Assembly: GCA_023957775.1 (NCBI GenBank)
Contig: JAMLGR010000001.1
Span: 124,001-188,000 of the forward strand
Source: Fimbriimonadaceae bacterium
Lineage (GTDB): Bacteria; Armatimonadota; Fimbriimonadia; Fimbriimonadales; Fimbriimonadaceae
Length of the DNA stretch: 64,000 bases
Reading direction: 5' to 3'
Position numbers and translations under genes: made by a program. A model generated the notes under the pieces. It did not search any database and was not told the origin of the DNA. It saw only the letters and a program-made list of their open reading frames with translations. This document shows positions 46,077 through 56,445 of this stretch, piece by piece. Position 1 is the first letter of the stretch. Each line of letters starts with the position of its first letter.

Positions 46077-46547
46077 TTAGAGGTCGCGCTCCATGAAGAC
46101 CACGTTGGGAATGGGGTTGTCGTAGTAAGGCGTCCGCTCGACGAACTCGAGACTTCGGTACAGCGACCGTGCAGCGTCCATGGAGGCGAGCGTGTCCAGG
46201 CGCATCACGCGATAGCCCGCAGAGCGCGCATCCTCGATGACCCGGTTCGCCAGAACGCGTCCGATCCCGGAGCCGCGGGCCTCTGTCCGGACATAGAGGC
46301 GCTTCAATTCGCAGACTCCGGGCTCGAGGGGCCTCATCGCGACACAGCCCGCGAACGCATCGGTCGTCGCGGCTAGCCAGAGCGAGCCGTCCGGCGGGGC
46401 GTACTTGCCGGGCAGACCCGCCAACTCCTCGTCAAACCCCTGGAAGCAGAAGTTCAAGCCAATCGCGGCCGCGTACTCGTTGAAAAGGTCTCGAACGGCT
46501 CGCAGGTCGTCGGGGAACCTCGCTTCCCGATAGACGATCGTGCTCAT
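46077..46547 (-). CDS. GNAT-family N-acetyltransferase
   Basis: 156 residues. Acetyl-CoA pyrophosphate loop with the R/QxxGxG/A form in RTEARGSGIGRVLANRVIED, preceded by CELKRLYVR and followed by the closing FVERTPYYDNPIPNVVFMER. Acceptor is unknown. ATGA overlap with the upstream phzF-like gene means coupled translation; a strong shared promoter is not visible. Confidence 0.92.
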   Translation of the reverse strand: MSTIVYREARFPDDLRAVRDLFNEYAAAIGLNFCFQGFDEELAGLPGKYAPPDGSLWLAATTDAFAGCVAMRPLEPGVCELKRLYVRTEARGSGIGRVLANRVIEDARSAGYRVMRLDTLASMDAARSLYRSLEFVERTPYYDNPIPNVVFMERDL

Positions 46548-47341
46548 GTCTGCAGCTTCCCGGTCGCAACGACCACGACTCCGCCGCGCAAGAAGACGCG
46601 CGGCCCTTCCAGACGCATCTTCACGAGCCCTCCCCGGCGCGAAGCTTGGTAGCCGTGGAGCTCGGTCCGACCGAGCCGCTCTCCCCAGAAGGGGGCGAGC
46701 GCGCAGTGAGCGGAGCCGGTCACCTGGTCTTCATCCACACCGCACGCAGGGGCGAAGTAGCGTGAGACGAAGTCGATCGTCGGGTCGGAGGATTTTGCGG
46801 TGACGATGAGCCCTCTGGCGTCGAGCTTCGCGATCTCTGGCAAATCGGGGTCCATCCGTCGCACGGCGTCTTCGCTCTCCAACTGAATGAGCACATCCAG
46901 CCGGTTCTTCCCAATCCAGGTCGGCTTGGCGTGGACCAACGTCTCTGCGTTCGGCAGCCGGTAAGAACGGGGCGGCTCGGCAGGGAAGTCCAGCGTGGCG
47001 CCCTTCTTCTCCGACCACGCTTTGTGCTTGCCGCTGAGCGTGTGGAACACGATCTCCTCGCCCCACGGCACGTGTCCGGCAACCGAAAGGACGTGGGCGG
47101 CTGCGAGGGTCGCATGGCCGCACAGATCCACCTCGACCGTGGGCGTGAACCAGCGAAGGTTCCACTGTTTGTCCCGACGCGGCCTCAGGAACGCGGTTTC
47201 CGCTTGGTTCAGCTCGTTGGCGACGTGCTGCATCCATGAAGCGTCCCGCCCTTTGCGCAAGACGCACACACCGGCGCAGTTGCCCTCGAAGGGGGCCTCC
47301 GCGAACGCGTCGACCAACCAGAACGGCTCCACAGAGTCCAT
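46544..47341 (-). CDS. PhzF-family isomerase/epimerase-like protein
   Basis: 265 residues with the diaminopimelate-epimerase-like fold. Landmarks: FWLVDAFAEAPFEGNCAGVC, EHLNQ-equivalent ELNQAETAF with the catalytic Glu, RWFTPTVEVDLCGHATLAAA, and YFAPACGVDEDQVTGSAHCAL. In PhzF the Glu acts as acid/base. No phenazine genes are nearby, so this is one of the many broad-family members of unknown substrate. Confidence 0.92.
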   Translation of the reverse strand: MDSVEPFWLVDAFAEAPFEGNCAGVCVLRKGRDASWMQHVANELNQAETAFLRPRRDKQWNLRWFTPTVEVDLCGHATLAAAHVLSVAGHVPWGEEIVFHTLSGKHKAWSEKKGATLDFPAEPPRSYRLPNAETLVHAKPTWIGKNRLDVLIQLESEDAVRRMDPDLPEIAKLDARGLIVTAKSSDPTIDFVSRYFAPACGVDEDQVTGSAHCALAPFWGERLGRTELHGYQASRRGGLVKMRLEGPRVFLRGGVVVVATGKLQT

Positions 47342-47440
47342 GGTACCGGGACCGCAACCCGAGGTTGGAAGCCCTGTGGGGAGGAGCGTGTTCGGCGAAG
47401 GTAGAATCGAACCGACGAGGCAGGGAGAGGAAGCGCAAGC

Positions 47441-47680
47441 ATGGCGATTGTCGATGTGAACATCACGGCTGGAAAAGAAACGGTTGGGGAACCCTGGATG
47501 TGGCGGCTCTCACGAGAGTTCGAGGTCCGAGTCACGATCAAGAAGGCCAACATCGACGCCGACTATGGCTGGGCGCAAATCGAGCTGGAGGGGCCGGTCG
47601 AGGAGATTCAACGCGCCACCTCCTGGCTGATGACGACGGGCTTGCACGTGGAGGCCCAGCAACGCGCCGTCGGGGCATGA
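47441..47680 (+). CDS. NIL-domain protein
   Basis: 79 residues, a single ferredoxin-like NIL domain (PWMWRLSREFEVRVTIKKAN, then YGWAQIELEGPVEEIQRATS). NIL domains bind small ligands, as in methionine ABC transporters and some ferredoxins. Here it is alone, which suggests a stand-alone ligand sensor or a partner for another protein. GGGAGAGGAAG supplies a ribosome site, and a TAGAAT hexamer at 47402-47407 may be the -10. Overlaps the next gene as ATGA. Confidence 0.85.
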   Translation: MAIVDVNITAGKETVGEPWMWRLSREFEVRVTIKKANIDADYGWAQIELEGPVEEIQRATSWLMTTGLHVEAQQRAVGA

Positions 47681-48579
47681 GCCTCTTCGAACCGTACGTC
47701 CCCGAGGATTTCGACGGGTTCTGGCAGGAAGTGGCCGACGCGGCGCGCGCCGCCCCGCTCGACTTCCACCGCAGTCTGCAACCGGAATCCCCCGCCCCCG
47801 GTCTGCTGGTGGAGCCCTTCGACTTCCGAGGCATCGCAGGATCGCGACTGCATGGCTGGTTCGCGTATCCCGAGCACGTGCGCCGCGCTCCGGCATTCCT
47901 GTGGATTCCCCCCTACGGGCGGGAATCGCTCTTGCCGAACAGCTATGGAACACGGCCAGGCTACGCGAGCCTCAGCTTCAACTTCTTCGGGCACAGCGCG
48001 TTCCACCAGGAGGCCTACATCCCGTCCCGCGGCTATTTCGCAGAGGGCGCGGACGACCCCGAGTCCTTCGTTTTCCGGAGCATGGCCCAGGATGCGATGA
48101 TCGCGGCCCGCGTGCTGCAAGCCCAAATCGAGGTGGACGAGGATCGCATCGGGGCGATGGGGATGAGCCAAGGCGGCGGCATGGCGATTTGGCTTGGGGC
48201 GTGGTTGCCCTTCGTCAAGGCTGTGGTGGCCGACATGCCCTTCCTTGGGGCGATGGGGGCCGCTTTGACCCGCAACGCCCACCGGTATCCAATGAAGGAG
48301 CTGGTGGACTATGGCGAGTCGGTCCCGCTCGGTGCCGAACGCGTGCTGAACACGTTGAGCTACTTCGATACGATGAACCAAGCCACGAGGTGCCGTGTCC
48401 CAACCCGCGTCACCCTGGGTGAGAAGGACCCCGCGGCGCGGCCGGAGAACGTCGAGGCGATCTACCACGCGCTCCCAGGCGAGAAGGAGCTGGTCCGGCT
48501 GGACATCGGCCACGACTGGGACCCCCGCATGGTCGAAGGAGGGCGGCGTTGGCTCGACCGGCACCTTCCGACCGTTTGA
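47677..48579 (+). CDS. Acetyl-xylan-esterase-like alpha/beta hydrolase
   Basis: 300 residues, AXE1/cephalosporin-C-deacetylase-like. The nucleophile is in IGAMGMSQGGGMAIW (GxSxGG), Asp in LGEKDPAARPE, and His in RLDIGHDWDPRM. The text FDGFWQEVADAARAAPLDFH at the start is family-typical. No signal peptide. Likely deacetylates sugars or antibiotics; which is unknown. Translation is coupled to the NIL gene and, through TTGA, to the glycosyltransferase. Confidence 0.85.
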   Translation: MSLFEPYVPEDFDGFWQEVADAARAAPLDFHRSLQPESPAPGLLVEPFDFRGIAGSRLHGWFAYPEHVRRAPAFLWIPPYGRESLLPNSYGTRPGYASLSFNFFGHSAFHQEAYIPSRGYFAEGADDPESFVFRSMAQDAMIAARVLQAQIEVDEDRIGAMGMSQGGGMAIWLGAWLPFVKAVVADMPFLGAMGAALTRNAHRYPMKELVDYGESVPLGAERVLNTLSYFDTMNQATRCRVPTRVTLGEKDPAARPENVEAIYHALPGEKELVRLDIGHDWDPRMVEGGRRWLDRHLPTV

Positions 48580-49613
48580 AGATCGCCCAAGTGGGAAGCT
48601 CGCTCTTCGATTGGGGAGGGATCGAGCGGTATGTGGCGTACCTCTCGCAGGGCCTGGCCGCGCGGGGACACGACGTCGACGTCTGGTGCCCTGCGGAATC
48701 GCCTTTGGCGCAACGCGCGACCGTCGCGGTGCGGCCCTCCGCGCTCCGGGGACAATTCCGATTCGACCGAATCGGGGGCTTTGTCCGCCTGTTTCGGAAG
48801 GGGCGGTACGACGTCGCGCACATCCATTTCAGTCCCGACTTCATCGTGCCCGCGCTCGCGGCGAGACTGCAGCGAGTTCCCCTGGTGGTCATGACCCGGC
48901 ACGTCGCCTTGCCGTGGAGCCCGTCCAAGGTGCGGCGCTACCTCAGGCTCTTCGACCACATCATCCCCGTTTCCGACGCCGTCGAGAGGCGTCTGCACGA
49001 ATCAGGGGTCCCAGCGTCGCGCATGACCGTGGCCAAAGCCGGCTGCGAACCCCTTCGACCCAAAGTCGGGCGCGAGGCGGCGCGCGAGGCGCTGGGGATT
49101 GCCGAGGGAGATTTTGCCGCCGGGGTGTTCGGACGGCTGGTCAAAGAAAAGGGCGTTGACGTGCTGTTGCGAGCGCAGAGCGTTCCCGACCATGTCCGCT
49201 ACGAGGTGTTCGGGGAGGGCCCCGAGCTGGATTCGCTGCGCCGGGAGGCAGGCCCGCGCACGACCTTTCGGGGCTTTGTTCCCGACGTGGCCGACGCGAT
49301 GAACGCGATGGATGCGATCGTCCTGCCGAGCGTCTGGGAAGAGGCGTTCCCCTATGCCGCGCTCGAAGCGATGTCGTTGGGACGCGCCTTGGTGGCGTCC
49401 AGGATCGGGGGGCTTCCCGAAGTGGTGGTCGACGGGGAGACGGGGCTCTTGTTCGACCCCGGATCCTCGCCGATGCTCGCCTCGTGTCTGACGCGTCTGG
49501 CCGGGGATGCGGACCTCGTCGCCCGACTCGGTGCGGCGGGTCTGGCTTCGCACCGCGCCACGTACGAGCTCGGCCACATGGCGGAGCGGATCGAGAGGGT
49601 CTATTTCGCGAAC

Positions 49614-49625
<12 letters not shown>
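48576..49625 (+). CDS. GT4-family glycosyltransferase
   Basis: 349 residues, GT-B fold. N-terminal LFDWGGIERYVAYLSQGLAA and C-terminal donor domain with FGRLVKEKGVDVLLRA, GEGPELDSLRREAG and the EX7E-like VWEEAFPYAALEAMSLG. Transfers sugar to lipid- or glycan-linked acceptors, probably in envelope polysaccharide synthesis. The TTG start overlaps the esterase stop as TTGA. Overlaps the convergent kdsA by 12 bp. An earlier TTG at 48549 is less likely. Confidence 0.9.
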
Positions 49626-50428
<803 letters not shown>

Positions 50429-50432
<4 letters not shown>

Positions 50433-52450
50433 ATCCCCGCGCCCGCCCGCCTGAGCGCGTCCTTCAGCTCCTGCGCGTTGGAAAGGTGGGTTTTGATCTC
50501 CGAGCGCTCGCCTCCCGGTTTGTGGAACACGATGTGCGGAAGCCCGACGATGTCGAACATCTTTTGCGTCTGTTTCTGATACTCGGGATCGACGCCGGTG
50601 GACCAATCGATGCGGAGGGCGATGACGTCCTTCATGGCTTGGATCGCCTCGGGTTTCTCGAAGACGTTCTTCTCGATCACCTTGCACTCCGCGCACCAGT
50701 TGGCGCTGCCATCCACGACGATGACCTTGTTTTGCTTCTTGGCTTGCTCGAACGCCTCGAACGTGAAGGGCTGCCACTGGATCTCGGACAGCGAGCCGCC
50801 GCCTCCCAACCTCGAGAGCTCCGCCTGCATGGCCGAGTGGACGCCCTCCTGCCACGCCATGCCGCCCAAGAGTCCGAACCCCAGAATCGCCGCCCCTTTG
50901 AGGCCCAGGATGAAGCGGGTGGGGCTCTCCCTGTCGAAGGCGAACAGGTAAACCGCCGACCCGACGTAGAATGCGACCCAAATCCAGGTGACGGCCTCCG
51001 GCTGCAAGTTCCTCTCAAACGCCTGCATCAGGTAGTTGAGACCCACGCCGATGACGATCAGTCCGAGCAGCACCTTGACGGTCTTCATCCACCCGCCCGC
51101 CTTGGGAAGGGCCTTCGCGCCGCTGGTCGCCGTGCCGAGCACGAGATAGGGAATGCCAATGCCGAGGCCCACGGTCGTGAACATGAGCACCGCCAACGTG
51201 GTGTCGCGCAGTTTCGCGGCCTCGGTGAAGACCGCCGCGATCAGGGGACCGGCGCACGGTGCCGCGGCCACGCCGACCAGCAGCCCCATGATCAACGCGC
51301 CCACCGGTCCGCTCCTCCCTCGGAGGTGTTTGGTGACGAACGGAGGCAGGGTCAGCTGATAGAGATCGAACATCGAGAGGGCCAGCACGATCATGAGTGC
51401 GCCCAAGAAGACCAGGAACCACGTTTGCGTGAACAGCGCTCCAAAGCTGGCGCCCGCCGCGGCGGCGATGCCGCCGGTCAGGCCGTAGGTCAGCGCGATA
51501 CCCAGCATGTACATCAGCCCCAGTTGCAGGCGCGCAGCCTTGCTGTCGCCCGCCTGGTTCGAGAAGAAACCGATCGTGACGGGGATCAGCGGGTAGACGC
51601 ACGGGGTGAGGTTGACGGCCAACCCGATCAGGAGCAGGAGGCCGAACAAGATCACGTAGTTCTTGTTCCGGAAACTCTGCTGGAGAAGACCGGCGAGGCC
51701 GCCCTCGGTCACCGGCTCCGGTGCCTGCGCTGCCGCCAGATCTTCCTGCGGGGGGCTGGGTTGAGGGGCCGTGACCGAACCCGCGGGAGGCGCCACCGGG
51801 TCATTTCCCGACGTTTGGTCCGGGTCGGCAGGCTGAACCGGGGGAGGCGTCGGAGCGCTTCCGACCGTCGCAGTGTCGGGATCGGTTTTGACCGGGGCCG
51901 TGTCGGAGACGGGCGGTTTGTCAGGTTGGCCAAGACTGGAACCCTTGGGAGGGGTGTCCCCGCCTTTTGGCGGAGCTGCCACCTCGGTCACCTCGACCGT
52001 GAACGGCGCCGACGCCTTCACGGTGCCGGGCGCAAAGCAGTTGTTCGCGTCGCACTGCTGGTAGTCCACGGCGACCGAAACCTTTGCCGCGCCCACCTTG
52101 GCCGGCGCCTTGAACACGACCTGGACCTCGGTTCGGCCCGAGTAGACCTTGGCCCTTTCGCCTCCCACCTCCTCGTCGTGGCCCGCGGGGTACTTGACCG
52201 AGGAGAAGACGGTTCCGGCGTCGCCTTTCACCACGACGGGCAGTTGGTAGTCCTGCGACGGGGGGTTCTGATACCCGTGGAGCCCAGGCGCGAACGTGAT
52301 GACGACCGTGCCTTTGACCTCCGCACCGGGTGCGGCTTTGGCCTTGGAGAGCTTGAGTTCGACCTTGGGCGCGTCCTGCGCGCCAGCGAGCGCGGGCACC
52401 AGGACGAGCGCAAGAAGGGCGAGGTGGGTGCGAAGGCTATTCCAAAGCAT
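50429..52450 (-). CDS. Thiol:disulfide interchange protein DsbD-like
   Basis: 673 residues carrying reducing power from the cytoplasm to the periplasm. Signal peptide; N-terminal DsbD-alpha-like domain (ISFAPGLHGYQN-type text, VAVDYQQCDANNCFAPGT with the Cys pair); a long Pro/Thr/Asp linker; a transmembrane CcdA-like domain with Cys in NLTPCVYPLIPVT and GVAAAPCAGPLI; a C-terminal thioredoxin with ANWCAECKVIE (CxxC). The C-terminal alpha/gamma arrangement is complete. This and the DUF255 protein share the N-domain type. It may reduce envelope thiol proteins, possibly including the selenoprotein (speculation). Confidence 0.93.
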
Positions 52451-52514
52451 GGCGGGTCACAGGTTCCAATCTTCTAAGCGGAGGGGATGCTCGGAGAGTT
52501 CCCAAGCAACGCGG

Positions 52515-53285
52515 TCAACCCATCATCCCGAACCACTTGCGGAGCTTGTACTTCGTCGTGTCTCGGTTGATCCGGGCGATCGCGTAGGTCAGGGGAACTT
52601 CCTTGGGACAGACCTTCACGCAGTTCTGGGCGTTGCCGCAGTTGGTGATGCCCTCTTCGCCCGTCATGAATTCCAAGCGCTCGTCCTCGAGGGTCTGGCC
52701 CACGGGATGGAGGTTGAAAAGAAGCGTCGATCCGATCGCCGCCGGGCCGACGAACGAGGAGCGTTCGTTGACCTGCGGACAAGCCTCCAAACAGCAACCA
52801 CAGGACATGCAACGCGACAAAGCGTAGCGAATGTGGCGCACGTGGTCGTCTTGCGGCGGCGCCATGCCGCGGTCGAAAGAACCGTCGATGGGGACCCAGC
52901 CTTTGACCTTCTTCAGCCCCTCGAACATCCGGGATCGATCCACCAGCAAGTCGCGCACGAGCGGAAACTTGGTCATCGGCCGGAGCTCGACGACCAAGGC
53001 GTCTCCCTCTACCAAACCGACGTCGTCGATCAACGCCGTGCACGCCTGGCGCACACCGCCGTTGATGTTCATCGAGCAGGCCCCACACACCTCTTCGAGG
53101 CATGCCGCTTCCCACGTGACCGGTTCGACGAGTTGTCCCTCGGTGTTGACGGGATTCTTGCGGACTTCCATCAACGCGGAGATCACGTTGAGGTTCTCGC
53201 GGTAGGGAATCTCGAACGACTCCCAATAAGGGGCGGCGTCAGCGTCCTTTCGGCGCTGGATTTTCAGTCGGATCGTGTTCGCCAT
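52515..53285 (-). CDS. sdhB: Succinate dehydrogenase / fumarate reductase iron-sulfur subunit
   Basis: 256 residues. [2Fe-2S] ligands in CLEEVCGACSMNINGG with a later Cys (VRQACTAL), then the two C-terminal clusters in SRCMSCGCCLEACPQVN and TNCGNAQNCVKVCPKEVP. The usual neighbours sdhA and sdhC are not in this window on either side, so the gene stands apart. ATG at 53285 is preferred, with GGGA 6 nt upstream. It also lies next to a large inverted repeat. Couples succinate oxidation to the quinone pool, probably menaquinone. Confidence 0.93.
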   Translation of the reverse strand: MANTIRLKIQRRKDADAAPYWESFEIPYRENLNVISALMEVRKNPVNTEGQLVEPVTWEAACLEEVCGACSMNINGGVRQACTALIDDVGLVEGDALVVELRPMTKFPLVRDLLVDRSRMFEGLKKVKGWVPIDGSFDRGMAPPQDDHVRHIRYALSRCMSCGCCLEACPQVNERSSFVGPAAIGSTLLFNLHPVGQTLEDERLEFMTGEEGITNCGNAQNCVKVCPKEVPLTYAIARINRDTTKYKLRKWFGMMG

Positions 53286-53307
53286 GCGCGTTCCCATGAT
53301 ACCGCTG

Positions 53308-53393
53308 GGGACGGGAATCGGGAGACGGGAATCGGGAATCGGGAATCGGGAATCTTGACCGTCTCCCGATTCCCGACTCCCGATTCCCGTCCC
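53308..53393. repeat. Heptad repeats (CGGGAAT) forming a large inverted repeat
   Basis: Left arm 53308-53337 and right arm 53364-53393 are complementary at 29 of 30 positions, with a roughly 26-nt loop. The left arm carries six tandem-like CGGGAAT/CGGGAGA units. It would form a long hairpin in RNA from either strand. Its position right after the pseudopilin stop suggests a terminator or a mobile-type REP element. There are no spacers of CRISPR kind. Confidence 0.8.
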
Positions 53394-54212
53394 TTAGGCC
53401 CTCGGCTCGGCGATCAGACTCGGAATGCCGTTCAGGTCGTACGGGAGGTTGTAGACCTGGACCGCGGAGGCGCCGCTGTAGTACGGATCGGGGGCCGTGC
53501 CCGGAATGACCGCGTTTCGCTTGAGCGACTTCGCATGGGTGTCCGTGAAGTTGGCGTTGAGCACCTCGGAGTGGCGGGCGAAACCGGGGAAGTTCGTGCG
53601 GTCGAACGGCCCCGCGGGGGTGCGATAGGGGCTGCCGGCCGGAGCATCCGGATTCAGCACGCCCGCGCCCACGTAATGGGAGTCGTAGAACATGACCGTG
53701 TCGACGGGGAATTCGAGTTGCCCCTCGCTGATCGTCGGGTCGGCCCCGAACAGGTTCGGCGGAACGCCCGGATCCTCAAAGAGCGCGAAGTTCGGGGCGA
53801 GGCTCGCGATGGTGATGTTCCCTCCGGCCGCACCCGCGTTCTGAAGTCCGATTGAGGCAAGAATCTGCTTCCACTTGATCGCTTCCGGGTCCGAGGGACA
53901 CTTGTAGATGTCGATGTTCTTGGTGTAGGGCATGATCGCGTCGTACATGGCGAAAACGCGCGCCCCGGTTCCAGGGACGATGATCCCCTGAATCTGGTCC
54001 AAAGAGTAGGCGCTCTGGGGGTAGACGCCGTCGTAATCGGTCGTGTACATCGCGACGGCCGTGCCGTTCTGCTTCAGGTTGCTGAGGCAGGAGATCTTCT
54101 TGGCAGCTTCCTTTGCCTGCGCGAAGACGGGGAAGAGGATGGCCGCAAGGATCGCGATGATCGCGATGACGACCAAGAGTTCGATGAGAGTGAACGCACG
54201 CTTGGAATACAT
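53394..54212 (-). CDS. Type II-like pseudopilin (H-X9-DG/DUF1559-like)
   Basis: 272 residues. Leader MYSKRA, prepilin site before FTLIEL, and the same hydrophobic helix as the 33103 pseudopilin, then [20 protein letters not shown]. The body differs. Near the end [12 protein letters not shown] recalls the family's DGH motif but lacks the Gly-His order. GGAGGA precedes the ATG by about 10 nt. Single-gene unit ending at the large inverted repeat. Confidence 0.9.
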   Translation of the reverse strand: MYSKRAFTLIELLVVIAIIAILAAILFPVFAQAKEAAKKISCLSNLKQNGTAVAMYTTDYDGVYPQSAYSLDQIQGIIVPGTGARVFAMYDAIMPYTKNIDIYKCPSDPEAIKWKQILASIGLQNAGAAGGNITIASLAPNFALFEDPGVPPNLFGADPTISEGQLEFPVDTVMFYDSHYVGAGVLNPDAPAGSPYRTPAGPFDRTNFPGFARHSEVLNANFTDTHAKSLKRNAVIPGTAPDPYYSGASAVQVYNLPYDLNGIPSLIAEPRA

Positions 54213-54374
54213 GTGACTGGGAATCCTCCGGTGCGTCGCATCGGCAAGGGCCCAACCCCTGGTTGGCCTCGCACGCAACGCAAACCTCATGATAGCGCAT
54301 GGTCTGAACGCTCAGGGCTTGCAAATTGCGGGAATCTTCGCAAGCATAGTATTATCTCCAGCACGTACAAGGCC

Positions 54375-55121
54375 ATGTTGATCCAGTCGAAGCGTGGCGA
54401 GGCCCCGCGCGTTTCCATCCTTGGCATACCAGTGGACCGCGTCACGATGGACGAGGCCGTGGCGCGCATCGAGGGCTATCTGGCCGTCGATCGGCCCCAC
54501 ATGGTGGTGACCGCCGATTCCAGCGGCATCGTGGCGGCCCAGTCCGACGTGGAGTTCCGCGAGATCCTCCTAAGAGCCGATCTGGTCACACCCGACAGCG
54601 TCGGCATCCTCTGGGCGGCGAAGCGCTCTGGCGCGCCGATCGCGGGACGCGTCAGCGGCGTTGATCTGCTGGACTCGTTGTGCGGGCGCAGTGCGGACCG
54701 GGGGTATCGCGTCTTCCTGCTCGGCTCGTCTCCGGGAGTCGCCGAGATGGCGGCCGAGCGCCTGCGCCTGCGCCATCCAGGCTGCCTGATCGTGGGGACC
54801 CGGCACGGCTATTTTCCACCTGAGAGCGATGAGGTCGTGGCGCGCGAAGTCGCCCAATCACAACCCGATCTCGTGTTCGTTGCCATGGGCATCCCGCGGC
54901 AGGAGAAGTTCATCGCCTCCACCCTCCACCTGATGGGTGCGCGGGTGGCAATGGGGGTTGGTGGTTCGCTCGACGTCTTCAGCGGGCGCGTTCGCCGTGC
55001 GCCGAAATTGTTTCAGACGCTGCGACTCGAATGGCTGTGGAGGCTCATGCTCAACCCGCGCAAGTACCAGAAGGTGTTGAGCCTTCCCCGATTCGTTTGG
55101 ATGGTGTTGCGCGACCGATGA
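54375..55121 (+). CDS. WecG/TagA/CpsF-family glycosyltransferase
   Basis: 248 residues (GT26). Family text: ILGIPVDRVTMDEAVARIEG, VTADSSGIVAAQSDVEFREI, PDSVGILWAAKRSG, VFLLGSSPGVAEMAAERL, and PDLVFVAMGIPRQEKFI. Transfers an N-acetylmannosamine-type sugar to undecaprenyl-linked GlcNAc in related systems. The first ATG of the conserved block at 54375 has AAGG close upstream. A weak promoter-like pair, TTGCGG (54326-54331) and TATTAT (54350-54355), has an 18-nt spacer. ATGA overlap with the next gene. Confidence 0.9.
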   Translation: MLIQSKRGEAPRVSILGIPVDRVTMDEAVARIEGYLAVDRPHMVVTADSSGIVAAQSDVEFREILLRADLVTPDSVGILWAAKRSGAPIAGRVSGVDLLDSLCGRSADRGYRVFLLGSSPGVAEMAAERLRLRHPGCLIVGTRHGYFPPESDEVVAREVAQSQPDLVFVAMGIPRQEKFIASTLHLMGARVAMGVGGSLDVFSGRVRRAPKLFQTLRLEWLWRLMLNPRKYQKVLSLPRFVWMVLRDR

Positions 55122-55666
55122 AGATCTACACCAAGGGAGGAGATGCCGGCGAGACCGGATTGCTCGGCGGGGGGAGGATTCCGAAGAGCAGCGCCCGGAT
55201 CGACGCGATTGGAAGCGTCGACGAGGCGAACGCGGCGTTGGGTCTGTGCCGTTCGTCGGCGGGCGACTCCTCGCTCCGCGCCGAGATCGAGTCGATCCAG
55301 GAGTGGCTCTTCGACCTGGGCGCGCGCCTGGCCAACCCCAATCCGCCGGACGACAGGGCCCTGGTCGCTCCCGCGGCTTCGCTCGAATCGTCGATCGACC
55401 GACAGGAGGAGGAGCTGGCTCCGCTGCGCCAGTTCATCCTTCCCGGCGGCAGCCCGTTCGCATCGCACCTCCACCTGGCGCGCACCTTGATCCGTCGAGC
55501 CGAGCGCGCGGTGTTGAATCTCGCGCGCGAATCCGAAGTGCACGACGATTCGCTGATCTTCCTGAACCGTCTTTCTGATTGGGCATTCGTCGCAGCCCGC
55601 ACCGCAAACCGCGAAGCGAACGTCGAGGATATCAAATGGACCGGAAAACACCGCTCGTCATCATGA
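55118..55666 (+). CDS. Cob(I)alamin adenosyltransferase, PduO type
   Basis: 182 residues, makes adenosylcobalamin from cobalamin and ATP. N-terminal ATP-binding KIYTKGGDAGETGLLGGGRI and the downstream SVDEANAALGLCRSSA; later PGGSPFASHLHLARTLIRRAERAV and SDWAFVAARTANREAN. Implies B12-dependent enzymes in the organism. Translationally coupled to the WecG/TagA-type gene, an unusual pairing. Its 3' end overlaps the next gene by 31 bp. Confidence 0.93.
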   Translation: MKIYTKGGDAGETGLLGGGRIPKSSARIDAIGSVDEANAALGLCRSSAGDSSLRAEIESIQEWLFDLGARLANPNPPDDRALVAPAASLESSIDRQEEELAPLRQFILPGGSPFASHLHLARTLIRRAERAVLNLARESEVHDDSLIFLNRLSDWAFVAARTANREANVEDIKWTGKHRSSS

Positions 55667-56400
55667 TCGCCCTGCTGACCGTATCGGTCGGAGCCCAAGA
55701 GAGCGCGAAGGTCAGCGCCAGCGGGCTGGTCTCGCGCATGCTCGGCCGCTACTCGGCCGCCTCCAGCATGACGGGCACGATCCGGTTCACCCAGTCCGCC
55801 CAGCGCAACTCGGTCACGATCGAGACCACGCTCCAGTACGAGAAGCCCAGCAAGCTGTACATACGCCAGCAGCTTCGGTCGAGCGAGCCCATGACGTGGC
55901 TCGTCGTGAGCGACGGAACCCAGTTCTCCTACAACACGCCCGAGAACCTCCCCGGGGCCGCGAACCTGCCGCGCTTGGTGGAGCAGGTCAAACAGAACGA
56001 CGTCACGCTCGACACCCGCGGCATCTACAAAGCCGCCGCATCGAGCATCGGCGACCGGTCCGCGCCCCTCGACATCGTCATCGGCGATCCGGACGACCTC
56101 AAGGGTCTTACGTTTCAGTGGGCAACCCTCGAGTACCGCGGCCAAGTCCTGGTCGGAGACGAGAGGCTGGACCTGATCGCCGGGCGTTGGCGGCCCTATG
56201 GGACGGCCCCGGCTCACGGGACCTACGAGATGTATCTCACCCCGTCCGGCGAACTCCGCCGTTACGTGGTCGTCGAAACGGTCGGCGCGGGCCCCGAGAA
56301 CCCCACGGTCATCGAAGTCCGCAGCGTCTGGGACGTGAATCTGAAGATCGACGGCAAGGTGGATCCGGCCCTGTTCAAGGTCGTCCGCCAACCCCAATAG
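55636..56400 (+). CDS. Exported LolA/DUF2092-like protein
   Basis: 254 residues with a signal peptide (PLVIMIALLTVSVGA). The rest looks like the LolA/LolB-type half-barrel (SRMLGRYSAASSMTGTIRFT, ETTLQYEKPSKLYIRQQL, VSDGTQFSYNTPEN), as in DUF2092 proteins, which carry or sense lipids and lipoproteins. No catalytic motif. Start ATG at 55636, inside the end of the PduO gene. The family call is from fold-like text only. Confidence 0.65.
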   Translation: MDRKTPLVIMIALLTVSVGAQESAKVSASGLVSRMLGRYSAASSMTGTIRFTQSAQRNSVTIETTLQYEKPSKLYIRQQLRSSEPMTWLVVSDGTQFSYNTPENLPGAANLPRLVEQVKQNDVTLDTRGIYKAAASSIGDRSAPLDIVIGDPDDLKGLTFQWATLEYRGQVLVGDERLDLIAGRWRPYGTAPAHGTYEMYLTPSGELRRYVVVETVGAGPENPTVIEVRSVWDVNLKIDGKVDPALFKVVRQPQ

Positions 56401-56433
56401 TTTGGACACGTCAAAACTTTTCTTTGGAGTGGC

Positions 56434-56439
56434 TATAAT
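56434..56439 (+). promoter_or_regulatory. Consensus -10 hexamer 6 nt before feoA
   Basis: TATAAT at 56434-56439 followed by CCCCTC and then ATG at 56446. RNA starting about 7 nt after the hexamer would begin at the start codon itself, so the message would be leaderless. No -35 consensus at 17 nt (TCAAAA there). Confidence 0.65.
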
Positions 56440-56445
56440 CCCCTC

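Noticed and set aside
53308-53393. CRISPR-like array
   Set aside because: Units are 7 bp, with no spacers and no cas genes; it is an inverted repeat.
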